DNA of 64,000 nucleotides from Phymatolithon calcareum (taxonomy: Eukaryota > Rhodophyta > Florideophyceae > Hapalidiales): positions 2,170,001-2,234,000 of the forward strand of contig OZ345369.1 of NCBI GenBank assembly GCA_977006965.1, in the 5' to 3' direction. Each line of letters starts with the position of its first letter. The first letter of the stretch is position 1. Shown here one piece after another: positions 22,194 through 31,375 of the stretch. The position numbers and the translations under genes were made by a program. The notes beneath the pieces were generated by a model, which saw only the letters and a program-made list of their open reading frames with translations, did not search any database and had not been told where the DNA came from.

Positions 22194-22300
22194 TTGTAAC
22201 AGGACTCGAACCGGCGACCTCAACATTCCTGCCTGTATCATACCGAAATATGCGCACAGGTGCGCGGAGGCAGTTTTACCACTATACCACAGGTGGACCC
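22194..22300 (-). tRNA. tRNA-like pol III relic (possible SINE head or intron-containing tRNA pseudogene)
   Basis: On the minus strand TGGTATAGTGG fits the internal A box and GGTTCGAGTCC is a perfect B box. Between them TGCCT and AGGCA can pair as an anticodon stem around a loop of over 30 bases, which would need an intron of about 26 bases. The T stem has one mismatch and the acceptor ends do not pair, so a working tRNA is unlikely. A tRNA-derived SINE head is an alternative. Confidence 0.45.
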
Positions 22301-22557
22301 GTTCATGGTTGTTTCTGCTTTCGGGCACTTCAGTTAAATGCATACGTTCTTTCGCCTTGCTCCTTCTCAGCATTTTGAATGCCAAGATTTCTCGTCGATG
22401 TGGGGACGTCTGGATCTAGCACAGGAGACGGAGCCTGTCCGTCCTTCCTCGGACAAGTGGTCCGAATACTTGATTGAAGAATGTTGCTTCTACTTCCTTG
22501 ACGGCATTTGGTACGTCTTCTGTCTAGTAAAATAGAATAAGGTAAGATAGAAGTAAT

Positions 22558-23160
22558 TGAGAAGCTGCCCCGTTACTCACAGTGAGGTCTTGGGTGCTTT
22601 TAAAATAAATCATCATATATCCCCCATCTGGACATGTGACAAGTGGCGGGCGTCCATGCAGAGCACAAAGCATGACAAGACCGTACCCCGTGCGACACAG
22701 GGTTATTGGTCAGAAAATTCACATTCTCGCTGATCTGCGAAGATTTTTGATAATTATTTCAGTGTCTTAAGGGAGTAGGGAATATTGTTTGTCTGGCCAT
22801 GTTCCAATATTGAGTACGTAATGGGTCCTGCCGACAAGTGCGAATGTCTGCTGAAATCAGGCAGGTATTCTAGGGCTGTCTACAAATTTAACTCACTACT
22901 TCGAAACATAATGTGATTTGAATACGTGCGTTAAGCGCCTTGATAAAGAAGATACCATCAAGGGACCCGTTACGCCAGAGCGCGTCATACTGTACTTTTC
23001 CCTGCATTGGCATTTGGTGATAAATGCTGTGTACGTCTCCGCGAGCATTACGGTCACCAATCCGAATTGGTGAGCAACACTACTGGATCTGGAGTGGTGA
23101 CCAAGTAGGTTGGAGATCTCGCAGTGTCATCTCCGATAAACGACACCGATTAGGTCCATA
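22558..23160 (+). repeat. Composite dispersed repeat (phosphatase tail, then two flank modules)
   Basis: Three modules follow each other. 22558-22620 matches the phosphatase C-terminal tail copies at 3926 and 39345 (GAGGTCTTGGGTGCTTTTAA). 22622-22800 matches the phosphatase 3' flank at 43925-44105 (GTGACAAGTGGCGGGCGTCC). 22815-23160 matches 51360-51690 (GTGCGTTAAGCGCCTT, then GGAGTGGTG-CCAAGTAG). The region directly precedes the copia element. No ORF is conserved in it. Confidence 0.65.
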
Positions 23161-23169
23161 TGACTTTGA

Positions 23170-26100
23170 ATTCAGTGAAAAAGTTATTTTTCTACAAGCA
23201 GATCCGTGGAACGGCATCGGAGATTTCTTCATACATCACGGTCTCTCCACGCTATCCCACGCGCTCAACGCGCAACCCGCAGCCCAACTACGGACAAACC
23301 AGGCACCACGCCGTGCCCGCACCTCTACCACATCTTAACATGGAGCCAACGCAACACCCCGCCGCCCCACCGGCCAATTTGCAACATCCTGCCGCTGCGC
23401 ATCACAACCCGCCGCAGCCGTCCATTTCGTATGACATCGACGCCGCTACTGCGCACTCTGGCCGACCGTGGCACCTTGACAACATGCCTATGCTACGCAC
23501 CGACGGCTCCAACGCGCTTCGCTGGTGCTCACTCGTCGCTGCCAAGGCCCGCGGCCGGCGCTGTAAATACGTCCTTGAGCGTGAGCCTGAACCGGGCAAT
23601 GATCCCGAGCTTACGCAGGCCGAAAAGTTCATAGAATTCATCAACTTTACGATCTGCTAAGAATTCTCTCACGAAATTGAAGACATGAAAGCCCTGCAGG
23701 CCTGGCTCCACCTCAAGCAGGCTGTTCCTTCACTCACACCCGAGCAGGACTACCAGGCTCACCTCATAACGCGCTATGCCGACTCCGCCTCAGTGAGCGC
23801 CTACATTGCTGCGCACCGTGAGCGCCACGACGCCCTCGTCGCGGCAGATTCCTCCCACTACCTCGCCACAGGCCTCGGCTACATACGCGACATCATCGCT
23901 GGCCTGCCCAGCGGCGTCAAATCTGAGCTTCTGCGCGAGAAACACACGCAGATGCCCGCTCACGACAAAAACATCACAGCCGCCAACACTCTGCTCGCAT
24001 TGGTGCTCCAGCTATAGACGCTTTCCGCCAAGTTGCGCTCGGGCAAGTTACGCAAGGACCGGCAGACTTCTTCGACCCAGATTGGACGGTACGGCTGCGC
24101 ACCGGCCGACCCCGAAGTTACCGAATACAACTGCATGCTGCATCGGATGGACAACCATCGGCAAGATGACGACCGCTGCCTCTGCATGCAGCAGCGCGGC
24201 CAGCAGCGCGCCGTTCAACGCAGCCAACAGGCATCCCATACTCCCACCCCGTCCGCGTCCGCGGCTGCAGCCGCCAACGACCCGAACTTTATCCTCAATG
24301 TTGCCAACACCCTCCACCATATGTACGGTTCCGACGCGCAGCCCAACAAAACGTAAACGATACTGATAACTCTCCCCTCGCCGCCCTCCTCGATTGCGCT
24401 TACACCCATCACCTCACCAAGAGCAACGACGCGCTCGAACACTCCCAATCCATCACCGTCCCTGTACGCCTCGTGAACGGCAGCAAATCCATAGCTACAG
24501 CCATCGGAAACGCACAGCTCCAAGCGCGGTCACCGCTCCCGCTGGCGGACATGCTGTGCGTTCCCACGCTCGACAACGACCTTGTCTCTGCCGGCCGCCT
24601 CACGCGACAGTATGACATCCGCGCGAAGCAGGAACGCTTCAACGTCCCCCTTCCAGATCCTACACAGCCATCAAACATTACCGCCACTGGCACAATCCGC
24701 GATATCGTCTTTCGATTTGACCACGCCCTCGCCAAACGCCGGCGCTCATAGCGAAACCACGCGCCAAAGAGCACGCTAATCAAAAAGGCCGCACCGCTAC
24801 AGGCCGGTGCGCGCACTGCCGCTCGGGTTCCTCTTTCATTGCTTCCCGCCCACGAGGCGCTCGCCTACGCCCACCTCGCCGCCGTCACTCGTGCTCTCCA
24901 ATCCAGCCCTGCGTTTAAGGCGCTGCAGTCCTGTTCAACGGGCAGCTACACCTGCGTTCCTTATGCCACTGGTAAGTTCAAACGTGCACCACACCCGCCC
25001 GTTAGGCGCAGCCATATTGAGCCGCTCCAGAAACTCAGTACGGACACGGCAGGTCCTCTGTCACGCTCCACACGTGGTACAAATACTTTACGGTGATCAA
25101 AGATCAAGGCACTAAGCACATCACTGCTCTCCCATCTGCGACAAAGTCCGGTGCTGGGAACCTGCTCGTAGACGCTCTCTGACGGCTTCAACGAGATGCC
25201 GCGCGCTCTACTTCAGCGCTTGCACGGAGACGGCGCACCTGAGTTATACGCGGGAGCCCCGAAACGTTTCGCAGACGGCAATGGTATCTACATCACCACA
25301 GCTCCGCCTAACAGCCCGCAAATGAACGGTGAGGCTGAGCACTCGAGGAGTGTATACGAACTCAGCTGGATGCCGCTAAGCTCCCGCACGCCTACTGGGA
25401 CTACGCATTGGCGGACTGCGTGGCAAAGCAAAACGCGACGCCCCAGCTCGGCGCCAATGGACCGCCTCACGAACTACTGTTCAGAACGCCTCCCCCGGTC
25501 CCTCTTCTCGCGCCATTCGGCATACAGAGATTCGTTCTCAACAAAGCACGCTCGCGCTCCAGTCTCGCACCCCGCGGCATCTCCGCGCGCTACCTCGCAC
25601 CCACGTCTTCCGCCAACATCAAGGTGCTTTAGCTACCTCGACGCAAGGAAGCCGATGCGCTTGCTGCCGACTTCACCCAAGCGATCGACTGCACGAACCC
25701 TACTCCTCGTGTTTTCCGCAATCCTTCTAGTTTTCTCGAGCCGAAAAATAAGACCGAGCCGTCCCACGCAGCCAAAACGCCTAAGAACGCACTGCGCGTG
25801 TCACGTACCTTGCGCCAGGCCAACACGATGCACAAGCCAGCGCGTTTCCGGGAGCAGCCAACCAACAGCACTCCAGATGTTCCTGCATGTAGTCACCTGC
25901 GTAATATCGATATCACTCCCACGCCAGCCGCCACCGCCGTTTCAGCGCGCCAAGGTCTCGGGATTCGCTAAGCGCGACAAGATCCGTTCTCCGAATTTTG
26001 GGAATCGGCACATGACGCCTTTATCGACAGGAACCTGGCCCTGGGCACCTGGAAGCTTGTCGATGAACGCCCAACCGACAAGCCCGTCCCACATATGTTT

Positions 26101-27530
26101 GTATACCATTATAATACGGACCCCAGCAGCAACATTGGTGCATTCTCTGCACGCTGCACAGCACGCGGCGACATGATGGTGCAGGGCACCCACTTCGATC
26201 TTCTTCGCACGGCCGCCCAATCGTCCAGCCACACCGCTCGCCGCGTCCTGTACGCAGGCGCCGCTCTTCTCCGCGAGGACATTCGATCTGTAGACGTCCC
26301 ACGCGCGTATCCTCGGGCGCCCGCCAACCCTGCCTACCGCGTCACCATGCGGCAGCCGCGTCGTGCCGACGGCTCGTTCACCGAGTCCAAAAAAGTGGTG
26401 CTGGTGGTCAAAGCCCAGATGGGCAGCCCCGACGGCGGATTCTTATGGGAGAAATTCCGAAATAAGTCCCTCACTGAGTGGGACTGGACGCATCTAAAGA
26501 GCGAACCATCATGCTTTCTCGACGTCGAGCCCAGCTTGCGCACCATCGCCCGCATGCTATGCGACACAGATGATTTCTCCTCACATCTGAAGCGTCCGCA
26601 CTGCTCGACAAATTAATTGCCAAGCTCGAGCGTGAATGGCAAATTGTCGAACAGAGTCCCGTCCGCCAGCACATGGGCATTGCAATACAGCCCGATGACT
26701 CGGGCGTTCGCATATCCGCAGGTAATCACATCGTTCAGCTACTCGACGACTTTGGAATGCTTTAAGCAAACCCATGCAAACTGCCACATGACCCTAGCGC
26801 AGACATATCCTCTGCCAAAACGGACGAGTCCATCCTGCCTGACCCTGAACAGCTCCTCTATGCCCACGCCATCGGCGTTGCGCTCTTTCTAGCAGATTGT
26901 ACGACATCGCATACGTCACTTCCGTGCTCGCGAGCGCGCTCGCAGCCCCAACCGTTAGACACTACGCGGCACTCAATCGATTACTGCGCTATCTCTCCGG
27001 GCGCAAGGACGCGGAGATATACTACAAAACCGAGGCCGGTCCGGCCCTCGCCGCCTATTGTGACTCGGACTGGGCGGGATGACGGGAAACACGGCGCTCA
27101 CGCTCCGGCATTGCCATCAAGTATGCCGGACCTTCTCTTATGGCGTAGCAAGTTGCAGAACTCTGTGACCCTGAGCACTGCGGAGGCCGAATGCACGGCA
27201 GCATCTGAAGCTGCGCGCGTTCTCGTCTGGCTACAGCAGTTAGCCTCCGAGTGGCGCATACCACTGCCACAGCCCCTCACGCTCCATATTGACAACGCCG
27301 CTGCTGTTGCGATGTCGGTCGCAAACGGCGTCACTACACGCTCTAAACATGTCGACGCCAAAGCGCACTACATCAATGAGAAGGTGCGCAGCGTCCGCAT
27401 AGCAACCACACACGTCCCAGGCCATCGACAATTGGCCGACATATTCACTAAGCCGCTGCCCCTGACCAAATTCCTCGCCAATCCACAGCGCATATGTACG
27501 CCCGAACAAGAGGTTGCCCCCGGATGATGC
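23170..27530 (+). mobile_element. Ty1/copia retrotransposon, degenerate
   Basis: All copia domains appear in order on the plus strand, in changing frames. Gag-like: 23340-24016 (DNMPMLRTDGSNALRWCSLV). Protease-like: about 24390-24740 (ALLDCAYTHHLTKSND, with DCA in place of DSG/DTG). Integrase: 25040-25520 (STDTAGPLS, GDGAPELYA, PPNSPQMNGEAEHS). Reverse transcriptase: about 26000-26900. RNase H: 27040-27510 (CDSDWAG, STAEAECTAASEAARVLVWL, HIDNAAAVAM, ADIFTKPLPLTKFL). More than ten frameshifts or stops make it inactive. GC content is clearly higher than in the surroundings. No LTR pair was found, so the ends are uncertain. Confidence 0.85.
27060..27527 (+). pseudogene. Copia RNase H domain (best-preserved part)
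   Basis: This 155-codon frame holds the C-terminal copia RNase H: KLQNSVTLSTAEAECTAASE, LTLHIDNAAAVAMSVANGVT, KHVDAKAHYINEKV and ADIFTKPLP. The first Asp of the active site (YCDSDWAG) lies just upstream in another frame (about 27055-27080), so a frameshift near 27080 separates them. Comparison with the intact copia at 45.6 kb shows a different lineage (different tail and composition). Confidence 0.8.
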
Positions 27531-28261
27531 AGTCACAGCACTTTTCCAGCCTCATGTTCACCCTCCTAGATTGACGCAGCCAAAGCACAGTGCGCCACCG
27601 CGTACACGTGGACCTGCATCTCGAGAGTGCAGCGTCACCGCACGTGCCAGCACTTTACGCCACTCGAGGCTGTGTCACTCTCCTGGCACAGCCAGTTCGC
27701 ACGGCACGCTAGCACAAAGGGTGTACCCCTAGCCCTATAAGTAGCTAGCGTACAGATCCCTCAGTAAATTGAGACAAGAGATATAATATCAACAGCGACA
27801 TTGCTGGAGCCATGAAAACAACTTGCTGAAATGAGAAAAACGCGCCCTCAATTGAGAAATAATTCCCGTACATTAGGCACACGTGAAGGACTGCAAAATG
27901 TCGAAACATAACACACCGTGTTCGTATGTTCCAGCTATATATGTCGACGCAAGGAACGAAGCAGATATGAATGAAATTGAGAACGGAGGAGGAGGCGCAA
28001 GGGTGATTGGGAGAAGCACATAGAAGGAGTGGGTCACATTTTTCGAATAAGCACTGCTGCAATCTTGGAGTCATCTTGTTCACATTGTCCTCATTAAGGA
28101 GGACAGCGTCGATGCGGATATCGCCCAGGTTTGGGAACGAATATCGCGACGGGCCATAGCCACTGCTCCATGAGCTGTAGTACTACGATGTGAACGGAGT
28201 TTCCACTATTTCCGTTCGCGGAGTTATGCAAAATTTCATGTAGGGGCCAAACCGGCCACTT
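27531..28261. other. Region between copia and Harbinger
   Basis: The first 250 bp may hold the copia 3' LTR: a TATA-like CCTATAAGTAG near 27733 is followed by ACAGATCCCTCAGTAAATTG. There is no second copy to prove it. The rest contains no convincing gene. Confidence 0.35.
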
Positions 28262-28283
28262 TTAGAGCACGTCCAACGCAGAG

Positions 28284-28425
28284 AGTAAATTGCCAAATGT
28301 CGTGGAAGCAGTTGCTGGCGCATCTCTAGCGGGCAGCAAATGGCCAACCATATTGCCAAATTGCCAAACAAATTGCCAAATCTGAAAAATTTAGCAATTT
28401 GTTTAGCAATTTGGCAATGGGCTAC
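28284..28425. repeat. Subterminal ATTGCCAAA repeat array
   Basis: ATTGCCAAA occurs several times and then in inverted form (TTAGCAATTTG, AGCAATTTGGCAAT), giving an extended imperfect palindrome near 28350-28415. One copy in related form lies next to the right end. Such arrays usually bind transposase or the Myb-like partner; that role here is inferred. Confidence 0.6.
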
Positions 28426-28608
28426 GTAGCTGAATTCGGATACGTTGCAGTCCTTAGCGACTTCTAGATCACCGACCGTGGCGAAGGGGTCAGGTGAGAT
28501 CACCGCGATGCCAGAAAAAGCGCGCGCCGCACCGGAACAGCAAACCCGATGCTTCGCGTTTGGCGCGAAGCGGCAAACGCTCATTCGTATTTTACCCGCG
28601 GGGCGGTC

Positions 28609-29598
28609 ATGGCGCGCCCCATGAGAGGAGAAGCAGCACAAGAAGAGATGGTGCGCGGGGCCTCGTTTTCAGCCGACGAAGACTCGGCGCTCGCACGATG
28701 CTGGGTGGGAGTTTCTGCAAAGCATGATGAGCAAGACGCCCAATCGTTCTGGAGCAACGTTGCTGCCGCTTTCGCAAAGCAGCCTGAAGCGAGCGAGCGC
28801 ATCCGACTCGCGGGAAGCCTGCATTCGCGGTGGCAAGTACTCCAAAAAGCCGTTCAAAAGTACCTCGCCGCAGAGCGGCTGTACCGTTCGAACCCCGGTT
28901 CTGGGGAGAGCGAAGAAGACGCTCTACGTAACATCATGCGACTCTATCAGAAGCGGACGCGGACGAAGGACCGCCATGGAGTTGAGCGCGATGGGCCTGC
29001 GCTCAAGTCTATGGGCGCCGTGAGCATCTTGCGCTCCTGCCCAAAGTTCAACGCAATCGGTGGCACATCGGCGTCGTGCGCGCTGTACACGCCCGGCGCC
29101 TATGCGTCGGGCGCCACCACGCTCGACACCAGCACCAGTACGGCGTCGCCTCGGGCGGCGTACACCGACACGCTCAGCACCACGAGCGACGACGCAGCGC
29201 TGCTTCCAGCCACGCACGCCGGTGCGGCGCGTGCCGACGGTGGGAGTGCCGTTGCCACGGAGGCGGCCGCAGTTCCCTCGGTGAACCCGGCCAGGGGCCG
29301 CCCGATGGGCATCAAGAAATTCAAGAGGAAGGAGAAGGAAGCGCACCGCGGCGTGGGTTTGTCCGAAATCGCGGCGGCCCTCCTAGAGGGGTCGAAACGA
29401 AAAACGGCGCTGAAGAAGACGCAACTTCGTTTCAGTTGTATCAATGCACTTCCGGAGGGAGAAGCAAAAACGAAACTGTTGATGAAATTCCTCGGCTCGG
29501 CTGAGCTAGGCGGTGAGGACGAGGAGGGCAGGACAGAGCGCGACATCCAGTTGACTAATAGATTGGCTATCGGTAGTCTAGTGTGCGATGAAGAGTAA
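28609..29598 (+). CDS. Harbinger Myb/SANT-like (trihelix) DNA-binding protein
   Basis: The frame is open from 28549; the start at 28609 (MARPMRGEAAQEEMVRG) lies just before the domain and is preferred. The N-terminal domain reads FSADEDSALARCWVGVS, FWSNVAAAF, SLHSRWQVLQKAVQKYLAAE and SGESEEDALRNIM, with spaced Trp residues as in SANT/trihelix domains. It is followed by an Ala/Thr/Ser-rich linker, a basic patch (MGIKKFKRKEKEAHRG) and a C-terminal helix. In PIF/Harbinger systems this protein binds element ends and brings the transposase to the nucleus. It faces the transposase gene tail to tail with about 220 bp between the stops. No intron or break is visible. Confidence 0.8.
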   Translation: MARPMRGEAAQEEMVRGASFSADEDSALARCWVGVSAKHDEQDAQSFWSNVAAAFAKQPEASERIRLAGSLHSRWQVLQKAVQKYLAAERLYRSNPGSGESEEDALRNIMRLYQKRTRTKDRHGVERDGPALKSMGAVSILRSCPKFNAIGGTSASCALYTPGAYASGATTLDTSTSTASPRAAYTDTLSTTSDDAALLPATHAGAARADGGSAVATEAAAVPSVNPARGRPMGIKKFKRKEKEAHRGVGLSEIAAALLEGSKRKTALKKTQLRFSCINALPEGEAKTKLLMKFLGSAELGGEDEEGRTERDIQLTNRLAIGSLVCDEE

Positions 29599-29820
29599 AC
29601 GCGAATCTTGCACAGTTTTTGCGCACCTGGAACCCGCTCGAGATCGACTGAACCAGGAAATCAGTCGACCTCGGACAGGTCCTCATTGGGAGATCCGCAC
29701 GCACATGGGTTGGAGCTCGCGCAGCGCGGCGGCGTGCACGAGCACACGGCACAGCTCCACGCCGACCGCGGGGTGACGCAAAAACCAAACAAAAAGTGAA
29801 ATTTTACCAGCTCTTCGGTG

Positions 29821-31218
29821 CTATATGCCGTCTCCTACATTAGCCCAGATGTGGTCCGTCAGCGCCTCACGCAGCTGACGGTGGGTAGCGCGGTCTCTAA
29901 TCAACTCATGTATTGATAATAAATGGTGTAGCCATCCCTCTGGAATACCTGTGTCACCGCCGCCGTACTCTGCGACTCCTTCATCTGCACCGTCGCCCTC
30001 TCCATCGCCTACAGCGTAGTAAAACTCCTCGACGACCTCGCCGGGGTGCAGCAGTTCGCCGTGCTCGTCTAGCTCGTCGTCCAGTTCGCCACCAAGGCGC
30101 AAAGAGACGAGCATGTTGTGCAAAATGACGCACGTCTGAACGATTTCGACCAACTCCGTGTCGCTCCAAAGGTGGAACTCATGGCGCAGTATTCGAAACC
30201 GCCCCTGCAACACGCCGAAGAGGCGCTCGACGTCCTTTCGGCGCCCTTCTTGCGCTTTCGTCATCGCCTTCTCCTTCATGGTCAGCGGCGCGTGATTCGG
30301 TCGGACGAAAATGGACCACTCTGGGTAAATTCCATCGGTGAGGTAGTATAGGTACCAGTCGCGACGCTTACCGCCGACGACATATCCCTCTGGGAGCTTC
30401 ATGCGCCGGCGCCCGCTCAAGATGTCCATGAACAACGGGCTCGACTCTGCCACTGTTATGTCGTTGTTTGTTCCGGCGCGCCCGCAGAACACGTGCCAGC
30501 AGTACAGATTGGCGTCGCACATCGCCTCCACCGACACGGTTGCCAGCTTACCGTTCTTCGGATTGTGGTACTGCCCCTTCCAAGATTTGGGGCAGTTTTT
30601 CCACGCGATGTTCATGCAGTCCACAGAACCCACACACCCGGGGAATAGCTTCGCCGCGAATGCAGCTTGCAGTGCGCGTAGCTCGGCGAGGTTGGGCGCG
30701 CGGTTGAGAAACTCTGCGCCATAGCATGCGCGCACGGCGCGCACGAACGCCTTGAACGACTGCCTTTGGCTCTCGACGCTCATGCGGCACTGATCATCGA
30801 GTGCCTGAAACGACACCCCGTCACCGAGACGTCGAAGAGAGTTCAAGATTTTCTGCCAACTCGTCGCGCCCGGCCGACCGAGCGCATCGAATCGCTGGCG
30901 TAACAACGGCTCGACGAGCGGAAGGTCATACAGTAGACGTCGAAAGAGCTTGAGTGGCACTCGGAATCGCCGCCGAAATTGCCAAGGGCGGTATACCGGG
31001 TTCTCAGCCAGGTAGTCGCACCACCACGAGCAAGCACCACGACGGAGGTTCGCTCGCCTTCCCTTCGAACTTCCTCCCCACTGATGCACAGTCGGTGTCT
31101 CCTGACTCGCCGCCTCCACGGCACACAGCACGGCCTTGAGCACCTCGTGCTCCTCCTCAGACGACGAAGATGACGAGAGGACGTCCATCTCGCTGGTGCT
31201 GATGTCGTCGGACATCAC
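29821..31218 (-). CDS. PIF/Harbinger DDE transposase
   Basis: The 465-residue protein begins with an acidic Ser-rich stretch, then a helix-rich domain (YRPWQFRRRFRVPLKLFRRL) and the nuclease region: FPGCVGSVDCMNIAWKNCPK (first Asp), DANLYCWHVFCGRAGTNNDI, LTDGIYPEWSIFVRP (second Asp) and RRKDVERLFGVLQGRFRIL (Glu), followed by CVILHNMLV. This is the plant-transposon-protein type of the PIF/Harbinger family, with all three catalytic acids present and normal length. The frame is uninterrupted. A strong hairpin lies just upstream (31224-31246). Antisense frames over this gene are shadows. Confidence 0.9.
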   Translation of the reverse strand: MMSDDISTSEMDVLSSSSSSEEEHEVLKAVLCAVEAASQETPTVHQWGGSSKGRRANLRRGACSWWCDYLAENPVYRPWQFRRRFRVPLKLFRRLLYDLPLVEPLLRQRFDALGRPGATSWQKILNSLRRLGDGVSFQALDDQCRMSVESQRQSFKAFVRAVRACYGAEFLNRAPNLAELRALQAAFAAKLFPGCVGSVDCMNIAWKNCPKSWKGQYHNPKNGKLATVSVEAMCDANLYCWHVFCGRAGTNNDITVAESSPLFMDILSGRRRMKLPEGYVVGGKRRDWYLYYLTDGIYPEWSIFVRPNHAPLTMKEKAMTKAQEGRRKDVERLFGVLQGRFRILRHEFHLWSDTELVEIVQTCVILHNMLVSLRLGGELDDELDEHGELLHPGEVVEEFYYAVGDGEGDGADEGVAEYGGGDTGIPEGWLHHLLSIHELIRDRATHRQLREALTDHIWANVGDGI

Positions 31219-31223
31219 TGCAC

Positions 31224-31246
31224 CAGGGGAGTGTTATGCTCCCCTG
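31224..31246. promoter_or_regulatory. Hairpin upstream of the transposase start
   Basis: CAGGGGAG and CTCCCCTG form a perfect 8-bp stem around TGTTATG, six bases outside the transposase ATG (minus strand), so it lies in the 5' leader or promoter. A role in limiting expression is only a guess. Confidence 0.4.
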
Positions 31247-31375
31247 ACTGTACGGTACTGTAAAAATAACGAACGTTCACGATACAGTGAGCGTACAAAA
31301 TGATTGTTTTTTTGAGTCGGCTGTGTCAGGTGGCCTTGATCGCGATAGAGTTGCGCGTGGTGCGATCAATTTTTA

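Noticed and set aside
21424-22419. 331-codon plus-strand frame
   Set aside because: Shadow of the minus-strand LINE frame and of the tRNA-like region; Ser/Cys-rich composition typical of antisense frames.
25196-26176. 326-codon plus-strand frame inside copia
   Set aside because: It holds part of the integrase only at its start; most of the length is the wrong frame of a degenerate GC-rich element.
28265-28430. CRISPR-like spacing of ATTGCCAAA repeats
   Set aside because: The repeats are too short, irregular and inverted; they belong to the transposon end in a eukaryotic genome.
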